Part shown: positions 6,882 to 14,867 of the stretch, in pieces
Numbering within the stretch: position 1 is the first letter of the stretch
Layout: each line of letters opens with the position of its first letter
Assembly (NCBI GenBank): GCA_946998295.1
Contig: CAMPYS010000019.1
Coordinates: forward strand, 1-36,052
DNA: 36,052 nt
Direction of reading: 5' to 3'
DNA from: an uncultured Prevotella sp.
GTDB lineage: Bacteria > Bacteroidota > Bacteroidia > Bacteroidales > Bacteroidaceae
The notes under the pieces: generated by a model
Databases searched by the model: none
The model's input: the letters and a program-made list of their open reading frames with translations, nothing else
What the model was told of the DNA's origin: nothing
Position numbers and translations under genes: made by a program

Positions 6882-7403
6882 TTAAGCCTCAGCAGGTGCT
6901 TCTGTTTCTTCAGATTCTTGCTTAGCTTCTTCTGCAGCTTTAATAGCAGCTCTCTTTTCAGCTATACTTTTAGCTTTTGCTTCATTAGCTTTTTTCTCTG
7001 CTTCAAGATTTTTAACAGCTTTAGCTTTCTTTTGTTCACTAAGTTTTTTCTCTAAAGCTTCTGTTTCTGAAAGTTTACTTTGTTTCCATGCATCAAATTT
7101 TTGTTTGCATACAGTTTCATCAAAAGCACCTTTTCTAACACCTCCACGTAAGTGTTTCATCATATAAACACCTTCATGCTTTAGCAAATTACGAACTGTA
7201 TCAGTTGGTTGAGCTCCAACTTCTACCCAATATAGAGCACGTTCGAAATTCAAATCTACTGTGGCAGGATTAGTATTTGGATTATATGTACCAATCTTTT
7301 CAGTAAATTTACCATCACGTGGTGCACGAACGTCTGCTATAACTATACGATAAACAGCATAACCTTTTCGTCCGCCTCTTTGTAATCTGATTTTTGTTGC
7401 CAT
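6882..7403 (-). CDS. rpsP: Small ribosomal subunit protein S16 (bS16) with long C-terminal tail
   Basis: The first ~85 residues are a standard S16 core (MATKIRLQRGGRKGYAVYRI, then DGKFTEKIGTYNPNTNP, RALYWVEVGAQPTDTVRNLL), which binds 16S rRNA early in 30S assembly. Total length is 173 aa, about twice the E. coli protein. The extra residues from about 110 are a Lys/Ala/Glu-rich helical tail ending EETEAPAEA, a known trait of Bacteroidetes S16. The gene is monocistronic here, with a consensus promoter and a terminator, and is not linked to rimM, trmD or rplS as in Proteobacteria. Confidence 0.97.
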   Translation of the reverse strand: MATKIRLQRGGRKGYAVYRIVIADVRAPRDGKFTEKIGTYNPNTNPATVDLNFERALYWVEVGAQPTDTVRNLLKHEGVYMMKHLRGGVRKGAFDETVCKQKFDAWKQSKLSETEALEKKLSEQKKAKAVKNLEAEKKANEAKAKSIAEKRAAIKAAEEAKQESEETEAPAEA

Positions 7404-7438
7404 TTTAAATTTTATTTTAATTAGGTTTGAATTTTATA

Positions 7439-7455
7439 TTATCAACTCGTGATAA
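7439..7455 (-). promoter_or_regulatory. Small stem-loop in the rpsP leader
   Basis: TTATCA (7439-7444) and TGATAA (7450-7455) form a 6-bp stem with a 5-base loop, between the promoter and the rpsP ATG. It might be an autoregulatory protein site, but it is short and AT-rich, so chance is a fair explanation. Confidence 0.25.
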
Positions 7456-7461
7456 CGTTTG

Positions 7462-7493
7462 CAAAATTAATATATTATTTTTTGTTTTCCAAA
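7462..7493 (-). promoter_or_regulatory. rpsP promoter, full Bacteroidetes consensus
   Basis: On the minus strand TTTG (7493-7490) is followed after exactly 20 nt by TAATTTTG (7469-7462). This is the TTTG-N~20-TAnnTTTG layout of the Bacteroidetes primary sigma factor, with the same spacing as the tRNA-Arg promoter in this window. The leader would be about 50-55 nt. Confidence 0.75.
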
Positions 7494-7511
7494 TATTACT
7501 ATTAATTATAT

Positions 7512-8684
7512 CTATATCCAAGTAATTTCTACTATTTTATTATTCTTTATTTTTGCATTTATTGTATAGTTCTTTGTTGATTTTCCGCCTTCTCTATCTA
7601 TTACTAATGATGCTAATACTTCAATAGTTTGTAGTTTCTGTCCATCATCCGTTTTATCTGTTGTAGATAGTTTGGTTGTACCTATATGCCAATTTAAAGT
7701 TTTTACATCAGCTTGATAAAGTTTATCTCTCATATAAGTAGCAACATCCTTAACTGTTGACCCAGTTTTTCCAAGAAAAGAAAAAGTAGAAGGAACAGTA
7801 TAAGCTATTTTATCAATATTTTTTGAATTTATACCAATTAAAAAGTCCCTTATTAGATTTTCTGCTTTTTTTTGCTCCTCTGGTGTTGATGTGTTATCTA
7901 ATAAAACTTTTAGTTTTTCATCTGCCTCCTTGTTATGTTTTCCATTAGGCATTTTTTCTTTATAACCTAAATAAGATGCTTCATTATTTACTCTAAGAGC
8001 TTCTGACCATAATAAATTATCAATGCGATTAATGATTTCGGATTTATATGGAGAATTAGGATTACTATCTAAATATTTTTTATATTCTTGTACATTATTT
8101 GCTTGCAAAACCCTACTCCATTCATCATTTGCTTTTTGCATTTTTTTTAGTAAGGTAGTAATTTCTTTTATATGATCAATTGGAGCATTTACATTGTCAG
8201 CAAGGTAAGACTTCATTATTCCTATATCATTACTTGTAAGTGCCGTTCTATAATTTTCCATCTCATTATCAGTATTACCTTTATCGTAATATAAATATAA
8301 AAAGAGAGCAGCAGTTAACACTGCAAGCAAAACAGATACAAGTAATGGCAAATGACTATTTTTCTTTGTTTTATTTTCTTTAATATATTCATCTTTTATT
8401 GGTGATGCAACTATAATAGGCTCTTCCCCCTCTGCTATTTGTTTCTCTGAATCCTCATCTGCGTTAGTATTTTCGACATTAGTTGTAATAGTCTGTTTAT
8501 TTTTTTGAGAATCGTCAATATTAGGAGTAAAATGACAGTTTGGACAAGTTATATCCTCCTTAAGATATATTTCTCCACAATTAGGACATTTAATAATATG
8601 CCCTGATATTTCCACACCACAACTTGGACATACTGGGGCTTTATCACTTACTTGATGACCACATTCAGGACATTTTATAATCAT
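7512..8684 (-). CDS. Zinc-ribbon membrane protein of unknown function
   Basis: A 390-aa protein. Two zinc ribbons lie at the N terminus (Cys 5, 8, 19, 22 and Cys 33, 36, 47, 50, all in CPxC-type knuckles), followed by an acidic linker, one transmembrane helix at about 112-133 and a long extracytoplasmic part. The latter has helical repeats with recurring 'W...L..NN...Y..YL...P.' units (about 185-260) and a C-terminal domain after residue 270 with an NTF2-like look (IRDFLIGINSKNIDKIAYTVP..., TLNWHIGTTKLS). The ribbons should be cytoplasmic. It starts 11 nt after the GH25 gene, so the two are co-transcribed, which suggests an envelope-linked role. Specific function is unknown. Confidence 0.75.
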   Translation of the reverse strand: MIIKCPECGHQVSDKAPVCPSCGVEISGHIIKCPNCGEIYLKEDITCPNCHFTPNIDDSQKNKQTITTNVENTNADEDSEKQIAEGEEPIIVASPIKDEYIKENKTKKNSHLPLLVSVLLAVLTAALFLYLYYDKGNTDNEMENYRTALTSNDIGIMKSYLADNVNAPIDHIKEITTLLKKMQKANDEWSRVLQANNVQEYKKYLDSNPNSPYKSEIINRIDNLLWSEALRVNNEASYLGYKEKMPNGKHNKEADEKLKVLLDNTSTPEEQKKAENLIRDFLIGINSKNIDKIAYTVPSTFSFLGKTGSTVKDVATYMRDKLYQADVKTLNWHIGTTKLSTTDKTDDGQKLQTIEVLASLVIDREGGKSTKNYTINAKIKNNKIVEITWI

Positions 8685-8695
8685 ATTATTTTGAT

Positions 8696-9442
8696 TTAGT
8701 TATATATATAGTAATTATAATTAACTCGTTTTCTTTTTTTATATCTAATTTCTCGCATGCTATGACTTCCTAATAATCTACTTTTATCTATATAGGTGTC
8801 TACACCATTTATTCTGCCTTTACCTGTATATTGCCATGCAAAAATATCTCGTCCATCGTCCAATTCAGGTTCACGGCTATTATATTGAGCTATAAACAAT
8901 TTATAATCGTCTATAGCACCCAAAAGATGCTTATTATAAAAATTTGTATATGTATAAACCATTGGACGAACTCCATATTCTTTTGTCATTAAATTAAGAA
9001 ATTTACAAAGACTATCTTGAAGTGCAATATTAGAAAGTCCTCCTGTCATTTCTATATCTACTAAAGGTATAAGATCTTGATCTTGAGGACGACATTGTGC
9101 TCTAAAGTTTCGTAATTGTTCGTCTTGTGGTGTACGTGGTCTATAAAAATGATAAGATCCCACTTTCATACCATATTTTTGTGCAGATTGTATGTTTTCA
9201 TAATACCGTTTATCTATTATTGTGCCTCCTTCTGTTGCTTTCAGATATACAAAATATAGTTTATGATTGCTATTAGCAGCTACTGCTTCCCACCATACAT
9301 CTCCTTGATAATGACTAACATCTATTCCATGTATATGTGAACAAGTGTCTTCACACTGAATACCATATTGTTGTGCTTTTACTAATAAAGAATTTCCTAA
9401 GATACATAATAATATTATAAATAATGTACGATATTTTTTCAT
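8696..9442 (-). CDS. Glycoside hydrolase family 25 lysozyme, secreted
   Basis: A 248-aa muramidase-type enzyme expected to cleave the N-acetylmuramic acid to N-acetylglucosamine bond of peptidoglycan. The signal peptide is residues 1-23 (MKKYRTLFIILLC...LLVKA). The GH25 fold shows HGIDVSHYQGDVWWEAV (Asp 41), YLKATEGGTIIDKRY, GSYHFYRP, the catalytic PLVDIEM and a late FAWQYTGKGRINGVDTYIDKSRL block. The ATG at 9442 was chosen over the TTG at 9451, because the -7 box TACCTTTG (9456-9449) overlaps the TTG. The box ends only 6 nt before the ATG, so the message may be leaderless. It is the first gene of an operon with the zinc-ribbon protein and is divergent from the phosphatase gene. Confidence 0.92.
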   Translation of the reverse strand: MKKYRTLFIILLCILGNSLLVKAQQYGIQCEDTCSHIHGIDVSHYQGDVWWEAVAANSNHKLYFVYLKATEGGTIIDKRYYENIQSAQKYGMKVGSYHFYRPRTPQDEQLRNFRAQCRPQDQDLIPLVDIEMTGGLSNIALQDSLCKFLNLMTKEYGVRPMVYTYTNFYNKHLLGAIDDYKLFIAQYNSREPELDDGRDIFAWQYTGKGRINGVDTYIDKSRLLGSHSMREIRYKKRKRVNYNYYIYN

Positions 9443-9448
9443 ATATTG

Positions 9449-9456
9449 CAAAGGTA
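9449..9456 (-). promoter_or_regulatory. -7 box (TACCTTTG) of the GH25 operon
   Basis: An exact TAnnTTTG box on the minus strand ends 6 nt before the GH25 ATG. With the usual spacing the start of transcription falls at or within a few bases of the start codon. No clear TTTG lies 20 nt upstream. Confidence 0.5.
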
Positions 9457-9514
9457 CAACTTATAATTAAAATTATATTATACTGCATATATTTTATTTA
9501 TTATTTTTATTTTG

Positions 9515-9522
9515 TATTTTTG
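9515..9522 (+). promoter_or_regulatory. -7 box (TATTTTTG) of the histidine phosphatase gene
   Basis: The TAnnTTTG match ends 18 nt before the ATG at 9541. It lies in a T-rich stretch, so chance cannot be excluded, but place and orientation fit a short leader and the divergent arrangement with the GH25 promoter. Confidence 0.4.
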
Positions 9523-9540
9523 CTCAAAATTATTTTTATT

Positions 9541-10062
9541 ATGGTGAAACTATATTTAGTAAGACACGGTGAAACTATAGATAATGTAAACAAAATTTTG
9601 CAAGGTCAAAAACAAGGTAAACTTACAGATACAGGATGTAAACAAGCAAAAATACTTGGAGAAAAACTTAAAAGTAAGAATATTAATATTTATATTTCGA
9701 GCGACTTAAAAAGAAGTGTTGATACTTGTAAATTAATTATTGGAAATAAAAATGACAAAATTATTACAACAAAATTATTACGTGAAAGAGACTGGGGATC
9801 ATTTACTAATAAATATATACCATCAATAGAAGATTTAAACAATCCTAATAAATGGCCCAAAGATATAGAGCCAATAAGCGACTTAAAACAAAGGGCATCG
9901 GAATTTATTTTATGGATTAAATCAAATTATAATGGAAAAATAGTACTTGCTGTTGGACATGGAATTATCAACAAGGCCATACAAAGTGTCTATTGGAATA
10001 AGCCAATGAATATGATTAAACCTATGGCAAATTTAGAAGTTCGTACACTTATTTTAAAATAA
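9541..10062 (+). CDS. Histidine phosphatase family protein (phosphoglycerate mutase-like)
   Basis: A 173-aa protein of the histidine phosphatase superfamily, branch 1. The phosphohistidine motif is at the very start (LYLVRHGET, His 9), followed by ISSDLKRSVDTC with its conserved Arg, the ERDWGSF block and the second catalytic His in AVGHGIINKAI. It should remove phosphate from a small metabolite. Relatives are often labelled phosphoglycerate mutase or alpha-ribazole phosphatase (CobC), and sequence alone does not choose. The start at 9541 is preferred to an in-frame upstream start at 9424, because that extension is low-complexity and overlaps the divergent promoters. Confidence 0.9.
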   Translation: MVKLYLVRHGETIDNVNKILQGQKQGKLTDTGCKQAKILGEKLKSKNINIYISSDLKRSVDTCKLIIGNKNDKIITTKLLRERDWGSFTNKYIPSIEDLNNPNKWPKDIEPISDLKQRASEFILWIKSNYNGKIVLAVGHGIINKAIQSVYWNKPMNMIKPMANLEVRTLILK

Positions 10063-10096
10063 ATCCATACAAACATACATATAATAAACATAAAAT

Positions 10097-10125
10097 AAAA
10101 GGAAGTTATATTATAACTTCCTTTT
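10097..10125. terminator. Bidirectional terminator between phosphatase gene and tRNA-Arg
   Basis: AAAAGGAAGTTATA (10097-10110) and TATAACTTCCTTTT (10112-10125) form a perfect inverted repeat around one base, flanked by A-rich and T-rich ends. It lies between the end of the phosphatase gene and the 3' end of the tRNA gene, which are convergent. Confidence 0.85.
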
Positions 10126-10129
10126 ATTG

Positions 10130-10203
10130 TGATTCTGGCGGGATTCAAACCCACAACCTTCTGATCCGTAGTCAGATGCTCTATTCAGTTGAGCTACAGA
10201 ACC
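10130..10203 (-). tRNA. tRNA-Arg (anticodon ACG)
   Basis: The minus strand folds as a full cloverleaf of 74 nt. The acceptor stem is GGTTCTG with CAGAATC (one G-T pair) and discriminator A, the D arm is GCTC...GAGC, and the anticodon arm is TCTGA-CTACGGA-TCAGA with anticodon ACG. The T arm is GTGGG-TTTGAAT-CCCGC. The 3' CCA is not encoded. A34 would be converted to inosine to read CGU, CGC and CGA. It has its own consensus promoter and a terminator directly after it. Confidence 0.95.
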
Positions 10204-10263
10204 TAAAATATCTTTTGAATTATAAACTTAGCTAAATAATAACTTTGTTTTTTAATTCGATTG

Positions 10264-10295
10264 CAAAGGTATACATTTTTTCTATTTCATCCAAA
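10264..10295 (-). promoter_or_regulatory. tRNA-Arg promoter, full Bacteroidetes consensus
   Basis: On the minus strand TTTG (10295-10292) is separated by exactly 20 nt from TACCTTTG (10271-10264). Transcription should start near 10257, giving a leader of about 54 nt before the mature tRNA. It is the best primary-sigma promoter in the window. Confidence 0.8.
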
Positions 10296-10322
10296 CTTTC
10301 ATAAATATTTTATACTATTTTT

Positions 10323-10958
10323 TTATTTTTCCTCATGTAGTCTTGGTAAACTTAAGTGATAATATACAGCAAAAAAGCGTATTAATACAATGACAATAAA
10401 TGTAACTATCACTGTTAAAGTAAGGCTAAATTTCAGCATACACATTGCCCAATACAGTAGTCCTCCTAAAACACTTGCAATTGCATATATTTCTTTATGA
10501 AATATTACAGGAACATTATTCAACAAAATATCACGTATAATACCTCCTGCGACCCCTGTTATACATCCCATCAATATAGCTAACCAAAAGGGATGATCTA
10601 AAGCTAATGTTTTTTGCATACCTGCAATTGTAAAAGCTGCCAGACCTAATGTGTCAAAAACAAACCAAGCATTACTCAGACGTTTTATAGCTTTGTGCGA
10701 AATAATAGTTAAGAATAATGCCATAGCTGTAAATAACAAATAACTAATATCTGTTGTCCAAAATGGTGGAACTCCAAGTATTAAGTCTCTTATAGTTCCA
10801 CCTCCAATAGCAACTGCCACACCACAAACATATCCCCCAAACCAGTCAAAATGTTTAGCTGCTGCATGTCTTATTCCTGAAACAGCAAATGCAATAGTTC
10901 CAGCAATTTCTACTATTTGTTGCAATATGTATACTAAATGAGGATCAGTAAAAGTCAT
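10323..10958 (-). CDS. TRIC-family (YadS/UPF0126) cation channel protein
   Basis: A 211-aa integral membrane protein with about seven hydrophobic segments, built from two copies of the UPF0126/TRIC repeat. Each repeat has the glycine-rich signature: GVAVAIGGGTIRDLILG in the first half and GCITGVAGGIIRDILLN in the second. Bacterial members form homotrimeric K+-permeable channels similar to eukaryotic TRIC. It is the last gene of a likely three-gene operon (mgsA, hydroxyacid dehydrogenase, this gene), 16 nt after its neighbour. The physiological role in bacteria is poorly defined. Confidence 0.9.
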   Translation of the reverse strand: MTFTDPHLVYILQQIVEIAGTIAFAVSGIRHAAAKHFDWFGGYVCGVAVAIGGGTIRDLILGVPPFWTTDISYLLFTAMALFLTIISHKAIKRLSNAWFVFDTLGLAAFTIAGMQKTLALDHPFWLAILMGCITGVAGGIIRDILLNNVPVIFHKEIYAIASVLGGLLYWAMCMLKFSLTLTVIVTFIVIVLIRFFAVYYHLSLPRLHEEK

Positions 10959-10974
10959 TTTATATTTTAATATT

Positions 10975-11931
10975 TTACTTATTTACCACATTTTGTGGTT
11001 TTCCTTCAATAAAAGATTTAATGTTTTCTACACAAATATCCATTAATCTTGTACGTGCTTCAACTGTTGCCCAAGCTATATGAGGAGTTATATAAGCATT
11101 AGAACATTTAAACAAAGGATTATTTAACATAGGTGGTTCTTCTATTAACACATCTGCACAATAAGCCTTTATTTGTTTCGTTTCAAGTGCTTTTGCTACT
11201 GCCTGTTCATTAATTAATGCACCACGCCCAGTATTTATTAGGATCGTATTTGAATGCATTTGCGATAAAGTGCCTTCATTTATCATTTCAAATGTTTTAT
11301 CATTTAAAGGACAATGTAATGATATTATATCAGAAGTATTAAATAGACCGTCAAGTGTTGTCTTACGTACCCACTCTGGCAAATCACTACTATTCTTACT
11401 AGTATACGCAGATATATCCATACCCATCATGTGCGCAATACGAGCAACTTTAATTCCTATATGTCCGAGTCCTACTATTCCTAAAGTCTTACCTGCTAAT
11501 TCTATTAATGGTTCATCCCAATAACAAAAACTTTTCTTACTACTCCATACACCTTTACGAGTACTATTTGCATAATAATCTACATGTGTTGCAACATTTA
11601 ATAAATGTGCAAAAACAAATTGTGCAACACTATCTGTACTATATGCTGGTATATTTGAAACTATAATTCCATGTTCTTTAGCTGCTTGTAAGTCTATATT
11701 ATTGTATCCTGTAGCTAATTCGCCTATATATTTCAATTTTGGCAGTTTTTCTATAATTTCCCTTGTCATATTTATTTTATTGACAAGTACTATATCAGCA
11801 TCTTTTGCGCGTTCTATAACTTCATTATCGTTAGAATAATCGTAACAGATAAATTTTCCTAACTGGCTTACACCATCCCAAGAAATATCACCAGGATTGG
11901 CTGCATACCCATCTAAATCTACAATTTTCAT
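10975..11931 (-). CDS. D-2-hydroxyacid dehydrogenase (glycerate dehydrogenase-like)
   Basis: A 318-aa NAD(P)-dependent enzyme that interconverts a 2-oxoacid and a D-2-hydroxyacid. The Rossmann motif GIVGLGHIGIKVARI is mid-protein. The catalytic set is complete: Arg in NTGRGALIN, Glu in DVLIEEPP and His in TPHIAWAT. The substrate-binding loop GELATGYNNIDL follows the family pattern. The closest functional group by feel is glycerate/hydroxypyruvate reductase, which feeds into serine and glycerate metabolism, but phosphoglycerate or lactate-type activities are not excluded. The gene lies 6 nt after mgsA and 16 nt before the TRIC gene on the same strand. Confidence 0.88.
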   Translation of the reverse strand: MKIVDLDGYAANPGDISWDGVSQLGKFICYDYSNDNEVIERAKDADIVLVNKINMTREIIEKLPKLKYIGELATGYNNIDLQAAKEHGIIVSNIPAYSTDSVAQFVFAHLLNVATHVDYYANSTRKGVWSSKKSFCYWDEPLIELAGKTLGIVGLGHIGIKVARIAHMMGMDISAYTSKNSSDLPEWVRKTTLDGLFNTSDIISLHCPLNDKTFEMINEGTLSQMHSNTILINTGRGALINEQAVAKALETKQIKAYCADVLIEEPPMLNNPLFKCSNAYITPHIAWATVEARTRLMDICVENIKSFIEGKPQNVVNK

Positions 11932-11937
11932 ATCTTT

Positions 11938-13209
11938 TTATTTTTTAAATTTATCATCCCAACACTGTACCATATATCTATAATAACGGTCTTCTTGAGC
12001 AGAATGTTGAGGATACCAAAAACGTTCTTTTTTAATCAAATCAGGTAAATATTGCTGTTTAGTAAAATTGTTATTGTAATCATGAGGATATTTATATCCA
12101 TCATGATAGCCTAACGAACTCATTAATTCTGTTGGTGCATTACGTAAATGTAATGGTACTGGCTGATTTCCACTTTTTTTTACTTCCGCAATTGCAGCTG
12201 CTATTGCTAAATAAGTAGAATTACTTTTAGGTGATACTGCTAAATAAACAGCCACTTCTGATAGAATAATTCTGGCTTCTGGCCAACCTATTTTTATAAC
12301 CGAATCATATGCAGCATTAGCAAGTAATAGTGCATTAGGATTAGCAAGTCCAATATCTTCTGATGCGCTAATAATTAGTCGGCGAGCTATAAATTCAGGC
12401 TTTTCTCCTCCCTCTATCATTCTTGCCAGCCAATAGAGAGTGGCATCAGGATCACTTCCTCGTATTGACTTAATAAATGCAGATATAATATCATAATGCA
12501 TATCCCCATTCTTATCATAAGCCAATTGATTTTGTTGTAAAATAGTTTCAACAAGTTTATTAGTAATATTTATTTTTCCTTTTGATTGATACTCTATAAC
12601 TATATCTAATAAATTTAATAATTTTCTAGCATCACCACCACTAAAACGTAAAAGCGCACCTGTCTCTGTAAGACTTATTTGTTTTTCTTTTAAATAAATA
12701 TCTTTAGTAATTGCATTTTTTATTAACTCAATAAGTTCTGACTTATTTAAACTCTTCAAAACAAATACTTGACATCGTGAAAGCAAAGGACGTATAACTT
12801 CAAATGAAGGGTTTTCTGTTGTTGCTCCTATAAGGGTTACTATTCCCTTTTCTACAGCTCCTAATAGTGAATCTTGTTGTGATTTGGAAAATCTATGTAT
12901 CTCATCTATAAATAATATAGGCGAAAGAGTATTAAAAAAAATATTTTTCTTTGCACGTTCTATAATATCTCTAACATCTTTTACACCACTTGTTACAGCA
13001 GATAAAGTATAAAAAGGAACATCAAGTTTATTAGCTATAATTTGAGCTAAAGTAGTTTTTCCTACACCAGGAGGTCCCCAAAGAATAAATGATGATATAT
13101 GCCTTGTCTCTATCATGTTTTTCAAGATTGCTCCGTTACCTATCAAATGTTTCTGGCCAACATATTCCTCAAGAGTTTTAGGGCGCATTCGTTCTGCTAA
13201 AGGTATCAT
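11938..13209 (-). CDS. mgsA: Replication-associated recombination protein A (AAA+ ATPase)
   Basis: A 423-aa RarA/MgsA protein, a clamp-loader-like AAA+ ATPase acting at stalled replication forks. It starts with the family hallmark PLAERMRPKTLEEYVGQKHL and shows Walker A GPPGVGKTT, Walker B LFIDEIHRFSKSQQDSLL, sensor 1 GATTENPSF and the arginine finger region RPLLSRCQVF. The tetramerisation domain follows (SAFIKSIRGSDPDATLYWLARMIEGGE). The start at 13209 is preferred to 13248, because the longer form adds a tail unlike the family and would run through the -7 box TATCTTTG at 13245-13238. It is first in an operon with the two metabolic or membrane genes downstream. Also called rarA. Confidence 0.96.
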   Translation of the reverse strand: MIPLAERMRPKTLEEYVGQKHLIGNGAILKNMIETRHISSFILWGPPGVGKTTLAQIIANKLDVPFYTLSAVTSGVKDVRDIIERAKKNIFFNTLSPILFIDEIHRFSKSQQDSLLGAVEKGIVTLIGATTENPSFEVIRPLLSRCQVFVLKSLNKSELIELIKNAITKDIYLKEKQISLTETGALLRFSGGDARKLLNLLDIVIEYQSKGKINITNKLVETILQQNQLAYDKNGDMHYDIISAFIKSIRGSDPDATLYWLARMIEGGEKPEFIARRLIISASEDIGLANPNALLLANAAYDSVIKIGWPEARIILSEVAVYLAVSPKSNSTYLAIAAAIAEVKKSGNQPVPLHLRNAPTELMSSLGYHDGYKYPHDYNNNFTKQQYLPDLIKKERFWYPQHSAQEDRYYRYMVQCWDDKFKK

Positions 13210-13237
13210 ATTAATATTTTTATTCTTTAGATTTATG

Positions 13238-13245
13238 CAAAGATA
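13238..13245 (-). promoter_or_regulatory. -7 box (TATCTTTG) of the mgsA operon
   Basis: An exact TAnnTTTG match on the minus strand, 28 nt before the mgsA ATG, in the 65-base gap after comEC. No TTTG lies at the ideal distance upstream. It decides the start codon choice for mgsA. Confidence 0.55.
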
Positions 13246-13274
13246 CAAAAGTAAATTGAATATAAAATAAAACT

Positions 13275-14852
13275 TTAAGATTCAAATTTAATATGTGTTA
13301 GTTTTGATGATAATAATAAATAAAACTGCAATAAATACCAAATAGAAAATATTAATACATATATAAGTAATAACTGATATACTGATATATGAATATTTTC
13401 TATACTTGACATTGGCAAATCTGAAATAAACTTAACGGAAATATTCATCAAATCTATAATATACAATAATAGTTTACATATAAATAACTGTATATTTGGT
13501 ATATAATATAGTAAAAACATTATACATGAACCATATAATATAATAGTTGTACATGGGATAACAATAGTATTAGATAAAAGAAAATAACAACTAATTCGCC
13601 CAAAATAATAAACTAATAATGGAGCTGTAGCAATTTGAGCAGACACAGAAACAGCAAAAAAAGTCCAAATAGTTTTTAATAAACTATTCTTCATAATATG
13701 AGTAGTTTTAAATAGTCCACTAAATATTGGCATAAAAATACTGATAGAAAATACAGCCATAAATGACAATTGAAATCCCATATCCCATAATGCTTGTGGA
13801 TTAAATAATAATATCAATATAGCGGAAAGTCCTAAAGAATTAATAGAAAAAGATTTCCTATACATATAACTAAAAACTATATAACATGTTATCATTATTA
13901 CTGAACGTAGCACAGAATAAGAAAGATCAACAATAAAAGCATAAGCCCATACTACAGTAAGTACTACAAATCCATCAATAAAGTAACGCCTTATATAATT
14001 TGTATATATTTTATTATTAAATAAAGAAAATAAAAATAACAACATACCTGATATTATACCTATATGTAGTCCAGATATGGCTAAAATATGACTTGCGCCA
14101 GAAATAGAATATTGCTCTTTCAACTCTTTTGGTATAAAAGATTTATCACCAAACATAAGTGTCGATGCTATGGCAATGTCATCTTGTTTATTTGAAACCA
14201 ATAATAATTTAGCTGCAAGTTTTCGTTTTATTTTTTTTATTAATATTCTACATCGATCTAAATAAGAAAGAAAATTTAATTTTACAGCTATTTTTTCCCA
14301 ATTGGAACTATAAATAAAAGTTTCTGCTAAAAAATTATTTTGCTTTAACCACTTAACGTAATCAAATTTAGCTTCAGGATAATTATAAGGTTTTGTAAAT
14401 TTAGAAAAAGCTTGAATCCCATCTCCTACATGTAGAGTTTTATAAGAATTGTATAATGTATCCCGTAATATTGAAGCTTTTGCTTTTATATATCCTATAT
14501 TAGTTTTTATAGCTAAATCAACTTTTATAACTTTATTATGCTGAATAGGCTCTGATAAAAGTACAGCATCATATAAAATAGGTTCTTTGGGTAGATTTAT
14601 ATTTAATGATTTATTAGAATTTAAAGCTATATATGCTCCGAAAAAAAATACTGAAAATAATATAGTACAACTTGATAATATAGGCTTTCTAATAAATAAT
14701 AAAGTCAGCAATAAAACTATTGCTGACAAAACTATCCACCACCATATTGGAATAGATGTTTTTTCCATATAAGAACCAAAAAACATCCCACATATAGTAA
14801 ATGCTACAACTTTAAATAGTGGATACCCTCTAAAACTAATATCGGGTCTCAT
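13275..14852 (-). CDS. comEC: ComEC/Rec2-family DNA uptake channel protein
   Basis: A 525-aa polytopic membrane protein. The N terminus has two or three membrane helices and then the DUF4131-type domain (ILYDAVLLSEPIQHN, VGDGIQAFSKFTKPYNYPEAKFDYVKWLK). The Competence domain follows, with its hallmark GASHILAISGLHIGIISGMLLFL and about eight further helices, including SYSVLRSVIMITCYIV and NPQALWDMGFQLSFMAVFSI. There is no C-terminal metallo-beta-lactamase domain, which many ComEC proteins carry; shorter Bacteroidetes forms without it are common. The protein should form the inner-membrane channel for single-stranded DNA. It is the last gene of the LysE-DUF4924-rfbD-prfC-comEC run, 15 nt after prfC. 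Confidence 0.92.
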   Translation of the reverse strand: MRPDISFRGYPLFKVVAFTICGMFFGSYMEKTSIPIWWWIVLSAIVLLLTLLFIRKPILSSCTILFSVFFFGAYIALNSNKSLNINLPKEPILYDAVLLSEPIQHNKVIKVDLAIKTNIGYIKAKASILRDTLYNSYKTLHVGDGIQAFSKFTKPYNYPEAKFDYVKWLKQNNFLAETFIYSSNWEKIAVKLNFLSYLDRCRILIKKIKRKLAAKLLLVSNKQDDIAIASTLMFGDKSFIPKELKEQYSISGASHILAISGLHIGIISGMLLFLFSLFNNKIYTNYIRRYFIDGFVVLTVVWAYAFIVDLSYSVLRSVIMITCYIVFSYMYRKSFSINSLGLSAILILLFNPQALWDMGFQLSFMAVFSISIFMPIFSGLFKTTHIMKNSLLKTIWTFFAVSVSAQIATAPLLVYYFGRISCYFLLSNTIVIPCTTIILYGSCIMFLLYYIPNIQLFICKLLLYIIDLMNISVKFISDLPMSSIENIHISVYQLLLIYVLIFSIWYLLQFYLLLSSKLTHIKFES

Positions 14853-14867
14853 GACAATATGAAAAAA

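Noticed and set aside
9424..9540. N-terminal extension of the histidine phosphatase
   Set aside because: The extra 39 residues are Ile/Phe/Tyr low complexity, overlap the GH25 start and both promoters, and precede the true family start MVKLYLVRHGET.
13210..13248. Earlier start for mgsA
   Set aside because: The extension runs through a good -7 box and adds residues not seen in the RarA family, which starts at IPLAERMRP.
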